Source: Burkholderiaceae bacterium
GTDB taxonomy: Bacteria; Pseudomonadota; Gammaproteobacteria; Burkholderiales; Burkholderiaceae_C
DNA: 64,000 nucleotides
NCBI GenBank assembly: GCA_024235915.1
Contig: JACKLO010000010.1
Location: 372,001-436,000 of the forward strand
Direction: 5' to 3'
Positions 16,238 through 22,908 of the stretch are shown one piece after another. Under the pieces are notes generated by a model. That model worked only from the letters and a program-made list of their open reading frames with translations. It was not told where the DNA came from and searched no databases. Position numbers and translations under genes: made by a program. Positions within the stretch are counted from its first letter, which is position 1, and each line of letters opens with the position of its first letter.

Positions 16238-17338
16238 ATGACACCGCTTTGCGACCGCCGCCCTGCCCTCACCGCGTTCTCGCGCAGCTACGCGGAGGCG
16301 CGCGACAAGTTCCTTGCCGCTGCCCGGGCCGCAGGCGCCCGCGTCGGCCACCACGCACATCCGCTGCCCGGCCCGGCCGGCGAGGCCCTGGCCACCGACA
16401 CGGCCTGGCTGGGGCCGGAGGACGCGTCGCGCGTGCTGGTGGTGCTGTCGGCCACCCACGGCGTGGAAGGCCTTTGCGGCAGCGGCCCGCAGGTGCACTG
16501 GCTGCGCCACCCGGACGACTTGCCCGCCGACACCGCCGTGCTGCTGGTGCACGCGGTCAATCCGCACGGCTTTGCCTGGCTGCGGCGGGTGACGGAGGAG
16601 AACGTCGACCTCAACCGCAACTGGGTCGATTTTTCGCAGCCGCTGCCGGAGAACCCCGGCTATGCCGAACTGCATGCGCACTACGTGCCGCGTGCGCTCG
16701 ACGCCAACACGCTGGCCGCGGCCGATGCCGCCATCGCCGATTTCCGCCGTCGCCAGGGCGACGACGCCGAGCGTGTGGCGCGCAGCAGCGGCCAGTACAC
16801 GCATGCCGACGGCCTCTTCTTCGGCGGCACGGGGCCGACCTGGGCGCGCCGCACCAGCGAGGCCATCCTGGCGGCCCATCTGGGCCGCGCGCGCACCGTG
16901 GCCATCGTCGACCTGCACACGGGCCTGGGTCCCTATGGCTACGGTGAATCGATCTGCAACCATGCGCCCGGCGGCGAGCGCGTGGCCCGCGCGCGGCGGT
17001 GGTGGGGCGACAGCGTGACCGAGCCGCTGCTGGGCACGTCCAGCAGCCAGCCCAAATGGGGGCTCACCGAGTTCGGCTACGAACGTGCGCTGGCACACGC
17101 AGACATCGCCTTCGTGGCACTCGAGTTCGGCACCTATGCGCCGCCGCGTGGGGCAGCGGTGCTGCGCGACGACGCCTGGCTGTGGACGCACGGCGACCCG
17201 CGCGGGCCGGAAGCCGAGCCGATCCGCAACGCCCTGCGCGACCACTTCTACCCGCCGTTTGCCGACTGGCAGGAGATGGTGCTGTTCCGCTCGCGCCAGG
17301 TGTTCCGGCAGGCGCTGGAGGGGCTGGCGGCCGAGTGA
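16238..17338 (+). CDS. DUF2817 family (M14-like) metallopeptidase
   Basis: 366 residues. Segments typical of the DUF2817 branch of the M14 carboxypeptidase superfamily are present: LSATHGVEGLCGSG (metal-binding His and Glu), NPHGFAWLRRVTEENVDLNRN (substrate-carboxylate binding) and VDLHTGLGP (third ligand). FVALEFGTY supplies the probable catalytic Glu. Cytosolic, with no signal peptide. It is a second M14-type enzyme in the window, unrelated in detail to the one at 8422-10116. It converges on malate synthase G with 28 bp between the stops. Confidence 0.82.
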   Translation: MTPLCDRRPALTAFSRSYAEARDKFLAAARAAGARVGHHAHPLPGPAGEALATDTAWLGPEDASRVLVVLSATHGVEGLCGSGPQVHWLRHPDDLPADTAVLLVHAVNPHGFAWLRRVTEENVDLNRNWVDFSQPLPENPGYAELHAHYVPRALDANTLAAADAAIADFRRRQGDDAERVARSSGQYTHADGLFFGGTGPTWARRTSEAILAAHLGRARTVAIVDLHTGLGPYGYGESICNHAPGGERVARARRWWGDSVTEPLLGTSSSQPKWGLTEFGYERALAHADIAFVALEFGTYAPPRGAAVLRDDAWLWTHGDPRGPEAEPIRNALRDHFYPPFADWQEMVLFRSRQVFRQALEGLAAE

Positions 17339-17366
17339 ACCCGGCCGCCCAGCGCCTTCGCTGAGG

Positions 17367-19544
17367 TCAGGCCTTCGCGCCCGCCTTCACTTTCAGGCGC
17401 CAGGCATGCAGCAGCGGCTCGGTGTAGCCGCTGGGTTGCTGCACGCCCTTGAACACCAGGTCGCTGGCCGCCTGGAAGGCGGCGCCGTCGAAACCGGGTG
17501 CCATGGGCCGGTAGCCGGCGTCGCCGGCGTTCTGGCGGTCCACCACCTTGGCCATGCGCTTGAGCGTGGCGCGCACCTGGGCCTTGGTGACCACGCCGTG
17601 CAGCAGCCAGTTGGCCATGTGCTGGCTGCTGATGCGCAGCGTGGCGCGGTCTTCCATCAGGCCCACGTCATGGATGTCGGGCACTTTCGAGCAGCCCACG
17701 CCCTGGTCGACCCAGCGCACCACGTAACCCAGGATGCCCTGGGCGTTGTTCTCCAGCTCCTGGCGCTTCTGCTCGTCGGTCCAGTCGGCCTTGGGGGCCA
17801 CCGGCACCGTCAGCAGACCGGCCAGCAGCTTGTCGGCGTCCGCCGGGGCCTTGGCGATCTGCTTCTGCACCGCGAACACGTCCACCTGGTGGTAGTGCAG
17901 CGCGTGCAGCGTGGCGGCGGTGGGGCTGGGCACCCAGGCGGTGTTGGCGCCGGCCAGCGGGTGGCCGATCTTCTGCTGCAGCATGGCGGCCATCAGGTCG
18001 GGCATGGCCCACATGCCCTTGCCGATCTGCGCGCGGCCGCCCAGGCCGCACTGCAGGCCCACCTGCACGTTGTTGCGCTCGTAGGCCTGGATCCAGGCCG
18101 TGGTCTTCATGTCGCCCTTGCGCAGCATCGGGCCGGCCTGCATGGCGGTGTGCATCTCGTCGCCGGTGCGGTCCAGGAAGCCGGTGTTGATGAAGGCCAC
18201 ACGCGCCTTGGCCGCAGCGATGCAGGCCTTCAGGTTGACGCTGGTGCGGCGCTCCTCGTCCATGATGCCGAGCTTGACCGTGTGCCTGGGCAGGCCCAGC
18301 AGCTTCTCGACGCGGCCGAAGAGTTCGTCGGCAAAGCCCACCTCGGCCGGGCCGTGCATCTTGGGCTTGACGATGTAGATGCTGCCGGTGCGGCTGTTGC
18401 GCCGGCTCATCAGGTCGCGCATCGCGATCGCGGTGGTGACCACGGCGTCCATGATGCCCTCGGGAATCTCCTTCCCTTCGGTGCCCCACAGGATCGCCGG
18501 GTTCGTCATCAGGTGGCCCACGTTGCGCACGAACAGCAGGCTGCGGCCATGCAGCGTCACCGTGCCGCCGTTCGGCGCCGTGTAGACGCGGTCGGCATTC
18601 AAGCGGCGCGTGAAGGTGCTGCCGCCCTTGGCCACTTCTTCGGTCAGCGTGCCGTCCAGGATGCCCAGCCAGTTGCCGTAGGCCTGCACCTTGTCGGCGG
18701 CGTCGACCACGGCCACGGAGTCTTCCAGGTCGAGGATGGTGGACAGCGCCGATTCGATGACCAGGTCGCAGACGCCGGCCGGGTCGTCCTTGCCGATGGC
18801 CGTGCTGCGGTCGACGCGGATGTCCAGATGCAGACCGTGGTGCACCAGCAGCACGCCGGCAGGCGCGTCGGCGCTGCCCTCAAAGCCCACGAACTGCTTC
18901 GGGCTCTTCAGCGGTTGGCTGCTGCCGTCCTTCAGCGTCACGACCAGCGCGCCGGCCTTCACCGCGTAGCCGGTGCTGTCGAGGTGGCTGCCCTTTTTCA
19001 GCGGGGCCACGCGGTCGAGCACGTGGCGGGCGTATTCGATGACCTTGGCGCCGCGCACCGGGTTGTAGCCCTTGCCCTTCTCGGCGCCGTCGGCTTCCGG
19101 CAGCACGTCGGTGCCATAGAGCGCGTCGTACAGGCTGCCCCAGCGTGCGTTGGCGGCGTTGAGCGCGTAACGCGCGTTGGTGATCGGCACCACCAGCTGC
19201 GGGCCGGCCTGGCGGGCCAGTTCGGCATCGACGTTCTTCGTCGTGGCCTTGACCGCACCCGGGTCGGGCACCAGGTAGCCGATCTTCTGCAGGAACCTGC
19301 GGTAGGCCGCGGCCTTCTTCACCGGGCCGGGGTTGGCGCGGTGCCAGGCGTCCAGTTCGGCCTGCAGGCGGTCGCGCTCGGCCAGCAGGGCGGCGTTCTT
19401 CGGCGCCAGGTCGGACACCAGCTTGTCGAAGCCGGCCCAGAAGGCCGCAGCGTCCAGGCCGCTGCCGGGCAGCACCTGCTGGTCGATGAAGTCCTTGAGG
19501 ACGGTGGCGACCTGAAGGCCGTGGACGGTGGTGCGGTCGGTCAT
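17367..19544 (-). CDS. glcB: Malate synthase G
   Basis: 725 residues, the length of malate synthase G (the A form is about 200 shorter). Condenses glyoxylate and acetyl-CoA to malate in the glyoxylate bypass. Diagnostic segments include RTGSIYIVKPKMHGPAEVGF, LGIMDEERRTSVNL and TGDEMHTAMQ. ATG 19544 (MTDRTTVHGLQV) is preferred over the GTG at 19556, which lacks a ribosome site. The haloacid dehalogenase gene is 22 bp upstream on the same strand and a LysR gene is divergent from it. This suggests the pair is a LysR-controlled unit handling glyoxylate released from dehalogenated or glycolate-type substrates. Confidence 0.96.
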   Translation of the reverse strand: MTDRTTVHGLQVATVLKDFIDQQVLPGSGLDAAAFWAGFDKLVSDLAPKNAALLAERDRLQAELDAWHRANPGPVKKAAAYRRFLQKIGYLVPDPGAVKATTKNVDAELARQAGPQLVVPITNARYALNAANARWGSLYDALYGTDVLPEADGAEKGKGYNPVRGAKVIEYARHVLDRVAPLKKGSHLDSTGYAVKAGALVVTLKDGSSQPLKSPKQFVGFEGSADAPAGVLLVHHGLHLDIRVDRSTAIGKDDPAGVCDLVIESALSTILDLEDSVAVVDAADKVQAYGNWLGILDGTLTEEVAKGGSTFTRRLNADRVYTAPNGGTVTLHGRSLLFVRNVGHLMTNPAILWGTEGKEIPEGIMDAVVTTAIAMRDLMSRRNSRTGSIYIVKPKMHGPAEVGFADELFGRVEKLLGLPRHTVKLGIMDEERRTSVNLKACIAAAKARVAFINTGFLDRTGDEMHTAMQAGPMLRKGDMKTTAWIQAYERNNVQVGLQCGLGGRAQIGKGMWAMPDLMAAMLQQKIGHPLAGANTAWVPSPTAATLHALHYHQVDVFAVQKQIAKAPADADKLLAGLLTVPVAPKADWTDEQKRQELENNAQGILGYVVRWVDQGVGCSKVPDIHDVGLMEDRATLRISSQHMANWLLHGVVTKAQVRATLKRMAKVVDRQNAGDAGYRPMAPGFDGAAFQAASDLVFKGVQQPSGYTEPLLHAWRLKVKAGAKA

Positions 19545-19566
19545 GACGAGACTCACTGGTGGAAGA

Positions 19567-20274
19567 TCAGGAAGGGAAGAAGCTCAGCACGTCGCGTAGG
19601 CTGCTGCCGATGCGGGTGGGTTCGGTGTCCAGCGCCTCCAGCGGCAGGCCCCCACGGTTGACCCACAGCGTGGTGTAGCCGTACCAGGTGGCGCCGATGG
19701 CGTCCCAGCCGTTGCTGGACACGAAAAGAATGTCGCGCGCCGGCAGGCCCAGGGCCTGCGGGCCCAACGCGTAGGTGGCGGGGTCGGTCTTGTAGCGGCG
19801 CGTGGCGTGCACGCTGAGCACCGGGTCCAGCAGGTCGGCGAAGCCGGCGCTCTTGACGCCCACGCCCAGCATGTCGGGGTCGCCGTTGCTCAGCACGCCG
19901 GCGCGGATGCCACGCGCCTTCAGCGCCAGCAGCACCTCGCGGTTCTCCGGGAAGGCGGACAGGTGGCGGTACTGGTTCATCAGCTGCGCCTCGGCCTCAT
20001 CGCCCAGCGTCAGCTGCAGGCGCGCGGCGGCAAAGCGCAGGCCGGCACGCGTGATGTCCCAGAAGGGCTTGTAGTGCTGGCCCTGGCCACCGCTCATCGA
20101 CACCAGGCGGCTGTACTCGATCTGCTTGTCGCGCCAGACCTGGGCCAGCGCGTTGCCCTGGCCCGGAAACAGCTGTTCGGCCAGCAGGCCAACGCTGTAG
20201 ACGTCGAACAGCGTGCCGTAGGCGTCGAAGAGCACCGCCTTCGGCGCAGGGAGAGAAGCATGGCCAGTGTCCAT
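19567..20274 (-). CDS. Type II (S)-2-haloacid dehalogenase, HAD superfamily
   Basis: 235 residues. The HAD nucleophile Asp17 sits in VLFDAYGTLFDV. Motif II is VLSNGDPDML, the Lys lies in RYKTDPATY, and SSNGWDAIGA holds the acidic motif. This arrangement is that of hydrolytic L-2-haloacid dehalogenases, which convert 2-haloalkanoates to 2-hydroxyacids. On a haloacetate the product would be glycolate, which can feed glyoxylate to the malate synthase encoded 22 bp downstream. That link is inference. TAAAGT lies six bases before ATG 20274. Confidence 0.9.
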   Translation of the reverse strand: MDTGHASLPAPKAVLFDAYGTLFDVYSVGLLAEQLFPGQGNALAQVWRDKQIEYSRLVSMSGGQGQHYKPFWDITRAGLRFAAARLQLTLGDEAEAQLMNQYRHLSAFPENREVLLALKARGIRAGVLSNGDPDMLGVGVKSAGFADLLDPVLSVHATRRYKTDPATYALGPQALGLPARDILFVSSNGWDAIGATWYGYTTLWVNRGGLPLEALDTEPTRIGSSLRDVLSFFPS

Positions 20275-20286
20275 GGCGTCACTTTA
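20275..20286 (-). promoter_or_regulatory. Candidate leaderless -10 element for the haloacid dehalogenase gene
   Basis: Minus-strand TAAAGT, six bases, then ATG 20274. It lies in the 83 bp divergent gap with the LysR gene, the most AT-rich intergenic stretch here. The sequence ATCAGCATTAATTTCCATGAT (from 20300) in that gap has an ATCA/TGAT partial dyad that could be the LysR site. Confidence 0.4.
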
Positions 20287-20345
20287 TTCCACCTGTGTAT
20301 CAGCATTAATTTCCATGATTGCCTTTGATCTTTGCGTTGGATGCG

Positions 20346-20357
20346 CATAATCTTGGA
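20346..20357 (+). promoter_or_regulatory. Candidate leaderless -10 element for the LysR gene
   Basis: CATAAT, six bases, then ATG 20358, with no ribosome-binding site. A possible -35 is TTGATC at 20325-20330, but the 15-base spacer is short. Confidence 0.4.
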
Positions 20358-21266
20358 ATGGATCGCCTCAAGCAGATCGAATCCTTCGTGGCCGTGGCGG
20401 CCAAGGGCAGCCTCACGGCCGCCGCCCATGCCGAGGGCGTGGCGCCGGCCGTCATCGGCCGCCGCATCGACGCGCTGGAGGCGCGCCTGGGCGTCAAGCT
20501 GCTGGTGCGCACCACGCGGCGCATCACGCTCACCCACGAAGGCAGCGCCTTCCTGGAGAACTGCCAACGCCTGTTGACCGACCTGGCCAGCGCCGAGGCC
20601 AGCGTCAGCGCGGGCGGCGTGAAAGCGAGTGGTCACGTACGTGTGACGGCGCCGGGCGGCTTCGGCCGCCGCCACGTGGCCCCACTGGTGCCGCGCTTCC
20701 TGGCCGAGCACCCCGACGTGAGCCTGTCGCTGAACCTTTCGGACCGCGTGGTGGACATGGTCAACGAAGGATTCGACTGCGCCGTGAGGGTGGGCGACCT
20801 GCCCGACTCCAGCCTGATCAGCGTGCGCCTGGCCGACAACCGGCGGCTGTGCGTGGCCTCACCGGCCTACCTCAAGCGTGCCGGCGTGCCCAAGGCACCG
20901 CCGGACCTGATGCGCCACCAGTGCCTGACACTGTCTTCCGACGCCAGCCAGACCCGTGGCTGGGCCTTCACGGTGGACGACAAGCTCACCCACCTGCGTC
21001 CCGGCGGCCGCCTGGACTGCAGCGACGGCCAGGTGCTGCACGACTGGTGTCTGCAGGGCCTGGGCATCGCCTGGCGCAGCACCTGGGAGGTGGAGAAGGA
21101 GGTGGCCGACGGCACGCTGCAGGTGGTGCTGGCCGACTTCGCCGCACCGCCCAATGGCATCTATGCCGTCTTTCCGCACGCCCGGCATCTGCCGCTGCGC
21201 GTGCGACTGTGGATCGACTTCCTGAAGCACCACTACGGCGATCCGGCGTACTGGCGGGTTGGCTGA
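20358..21266 (+). CDS. LysR-family transcriptional regulator
   Basis: 302 residues. An N-terminal winged helix-turn-helix (about 3-62: GSLTAAAHAEGVAPAVIGRRIDALEARLGVKLLVR) precedes a periplasmic-binding-type effector domain (about 88-295). ATG 20358 gives the normal LysR N-terminus; the longer frame back to 20319 does not. It is divergent from the haloacid dehalogenase-malate synthase pair, the classical arrangement for a LysR controlling its neighbour and itself. The inducer is unknown; a 2-hydroxy or 2-halo acid would be a reasonable guess. Confidence 0.93.
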   Translation: MDRLKQIESFVAVAAKGSLTAAAHAEGVAPAVIGRRIDALEARLGVKLLVRTTRRITLTHEGSAFLENCQRLLTDLASAEASVSAGGVKASGHVRVTAPGGFGRRHVAPLVPRFLAEHPDVSLSLNLSDRVVDMVNEGFDCAVRVGDLPDSSLISVRLADNRRLCVASPAYLKRAGVPKAPPDLMRHQCLTLSSDASQTRGWAFTVDDKLTHLRPGGRLDCSDGQVLHDWCLQGLGIAWRSTWEVEKEVADGTLQVVLADFAAPPNGIYAVFPHARHLPLRVRLWIDFLKHHYGDPAYWRVG

Positions 21267-21299
21267 CCCGGCGAGCCGTGCCGGCGCGGCCGCGGCTGG

Positions 21300-22649
21300 C
21301 TACAGGATCTTGCGCGGGTGGGCCAGCTGCTCGTGCGCCGCGTGCAGCCGCCGCACCAGCACGTGAATGAAGGCGGCGTCGAACAGATGCCGCGTGTTCG
21401 GGCTCAGGTGCTCCATCGCTTCGGGCGTGAAGCTCACGGTGGTGGCCGGTTCGGTGACGAGCAGGTCGGCGCTGTGCAGGCGCAGCGCCGGGCTCGGCGC
21501 GAGGTAGGCCATCTCGCCGACCGACGTGCCCACCCCCAGCTGCGCCACGCGCTGGCCGTCGCGGTAGACCTCGATCTGGCCCTGGGCCAGGATGTGGAAA
21601 CTGTTGCCTTCGTCGCCCTTCTTGAAGATCGCGTGGCCGAAAGGCAGGCGCTGCCAGGTGGCGCGGTGCACCACCTCCCACAGTTCCACGTCGCCGAAAC
21701 CCTTGAAGAAGTCCAGCGTGCGCAGCAGGTTGAAGCGCTCGGAGTCCAGCACCTCCTGCAGCGTCGCCCGCGGCACGGCCTGGGTGGACACCAGGTCCGA
21801 CAGCGCCTGCGCGTAGTCGTCCCAATTGTCGAAACGCCGCGTCTTGTCCTTGGACAGGCCGCGGTGGATCAGGTCGTGCAATGCGTCGCTGACCCCTTCG
21901 CGCAGCGTCTTCAGCGGCGGCGGCTCGGCGTTGTAGATCTGGTGCATGATCGCCGCCTGCTGCGTGGCATCGAACGGCGGACGGCCGGCGATCAGGTGGT
22001 ACAGCACGGCCGACAGCGAGTACATGTCGGCGCGGCAGTCCAGGGTGTCACCGTCCAGCTGCTCAGGCGACATGTAGGCCAGCGACCCCACGCGGTAGAC
22101 CTGGGTGCGGTCCGAATCCAGCGCAAAAACGCTGCCGAAGTCGCTGATCTTGACGTCGACCACGGCGTCGCCATGGGTCACGGCCAGGATATTGGCCGGC
22201 TTGACGTCGCGGTGGATCAGGCCTTGGCGGAAGACATAGCCCAGCGCCTTGGCGCACTTGAAGCCGATTTCCACCACCTGCGCCAGCGGCAGCAGCGCAT
22301 CGGCCCGGCAGAAGCGGCGCAGCGTGAGGCCGGGCACGTACTCCATCACCAGGTACGGACCCTCGGCGTCGGGCACGGCGTCGAAGATCTGCACCACGTT
22401 CGGGTGCTGCAGCCGGCCCACCAATGCCGCCTCGGCCGCGAAGAAGCAGGACTGGAAGTGACCGACCCGCGAATCCAGCACCTGGCCGCTGCGCACCCGC
22501 TTGATGGCCACGTCGCGTTCGCGGAAGCTGTCGCGGGCCAGGAAGACCTCGCTGGTGGCGCCCTCGCCGATCTTGGCGCGCACCTCGTAGGGGCCGATGC
22601 GGGTAGGCAGCGGCTCGGTGAGGACGTCGGGAGGCAGGGCGGCAGACAT
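21300..22649 (-). CDS. Ser/Thr protein kinase with C-terminal cyclic-nucleotide-binding domain
   Basis: 449 residues. The Hanks-type kinase domain (about 18-290) shows GEGATSEV (Gly loop), Lys50 (VAIK), LIHRDVKPANI (catalytic Asp148), DFGS (Asp170) and SPEQ in place of APE. A cNMP-binding fold follows (about 330-430), with KKGDEGNSFHILAQGQIEVY and the phosphate-cassette-like VGEMAYLAPSPALRL. No membrane segment. The order kinase then CNB is the reverse of eukaryotic PKG. Start ATG 22649 gives the usual N-terminus; ATG 22664 is an in-frame alternative. It is divergent from argS. Confidence 0.9.
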   Translation of the reverse strand: MSAALPPDVLTEPLPTRIGPYEVRAKIGEGATSEVFLARDSFRERDVAIKRVRSGQVLDSRVGHFQSCFFAAEAALVGRLQHPNVVQIFDAVPDAEGPYLVMEYVPGLTLRRFCRADALLPLAQVVEIGFKCAKALGYVFRQGLIHRDVKPANILAVTHGDAVVDVKISDFGSVFALDSDRTQVYRVGSLAYMSPEQLDGDTLDCRADMYSLSAVLYHLIAGRPPFDATQQAAIMHQIYNAEPPPLKTLREGVSDALHDLIHRGLSKDKTRRFDNWDDYAQALSDLVSTQAVPRATLQEVLDSERFNLLRTLDFFKGFGDVELWEVVHRATWQRLPFGHAIFKKGDEGNSFHILAQGQIEVYRDGQRVAQLGVGTSVGEMAYLAPSPALRLHSADLLVTEPATTVSFTPEAMEHLSPNTRHLFDAAFIHVLVRRLHAAHEQLAHPRKIL

Positions 22650-22732
22650 GGTCCGACGGATCATGCGGCGTCGGTGCAGAAGACGGTCGCCGGAATAAGG
22701 CTGGGCTTTCCCGTCGCTTCGGACCCCGCCCG

Positions 22733-22744
22733 TAGAATCCTGGC
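22733..22744 (+). promoter_or_regulatory. Candidate promoter -10 for the leader ORF-argS unit
   Basis: TAGAAT, six bases, then ATG 22745 of a 26-codon ORF. It is the only good -10 hexamer in the 256 bp gap between the Ser/Thr kinase and argS. The predicted transcript would start at that ATG, placing both repeat copies in the 5' region of the argS mRNA. Confidence 0.45.
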
Positions 22745-22825
22745 ATGTGTTGTCCCCCAAGCTCACTTCGTTCGCTGCCCCCCAAGGGGGCGGTCAGTTC
22801 CTTCGGGACGGCCGGGCGGATCTGA
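22745..22825 (+). CDS. Putative repeat-encoded leader peptide 1 upstream of argS
   Basis: 26 codons (MCCPPSSLRSLPPKGAV... ending GRI). It starts six bases after TAGAAT and ends in TGA one base before the next ATG (TGAcATG). The peptide shares SSLRS, a P(K/R)G step, an S-x-G-x-A step and a C-terminal GR with the small ORF before rpoN (27380-27469). The repeat itself is palindromic, so the ORF could be incidental. The start and stop geometry is what makes translation plausible. Confidence 0.35.
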   Translation: MCCPPSSLRSLPPKGAVSSFGTAGRI

Positions 22826-22829
22826 CATG
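22754..22829 (+). repeat. Short palindromic dispersed repeat, copy 1 (argS leader)
   Basis: CCCCCAAGCTCACTTCGTTC, a GCCCCCCAAGGGGGC hairpin, CAGTTCCTTCGGGACGGCCG and a terminal TGACATG. Copy 2 follows after six bases with the same order of blocks, and copy 3 lies before rpoN. This class of element recurs between genes in Burkholderiales genomes as far as I know. Confidence 0.8.
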
Positions 22830-22904
22830 AAACGACCCCAGGCTCACTTCGTTCGCGGCCCCCGAGGGGCGCGTCAGTCCCTTCGGACGGCCGGGCGGAA
22901 CTGA
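22827..22904 (+). CDS. Putative repeat-encoded leader peptide 2 upstream of argS
   Basis: 25 codons (MKRPQAHFVRGPRGARQSLR, then TAGRN) within repeat copy 2. It begins at the ATG of the first TGAcATG junction and ends at a second identical TGAcATG junction whose ATG is the argS start. Its frame through the first part of the repeat differs from that of leader 1, so the peptide sequence is not conserved. The junction is what is preserved. It is strongly basic. Confidence 0.35.
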   Translation: MKRPQAHFVRGPRGARQSLRTAGRN

Positions 22905-22908
22905 CATG
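22836..22908 (+). repeat. Short palindromic dispersed repeat, copy 2 (overlaps the argS start codon)
   Basis: Same blocks as copy 1 with small indels: CCCCAGGCTCACTTCGTTCG, a GGCCCCCGAGGGGC hairpin, CAGTCCCTTCGGACGGCCGG and terminal TGACATG. The last ATG is the argS initiation codon, so the element directly borders the coding sequence and no separate Shine-Dalgarno is visible. Confidence 0.8.
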
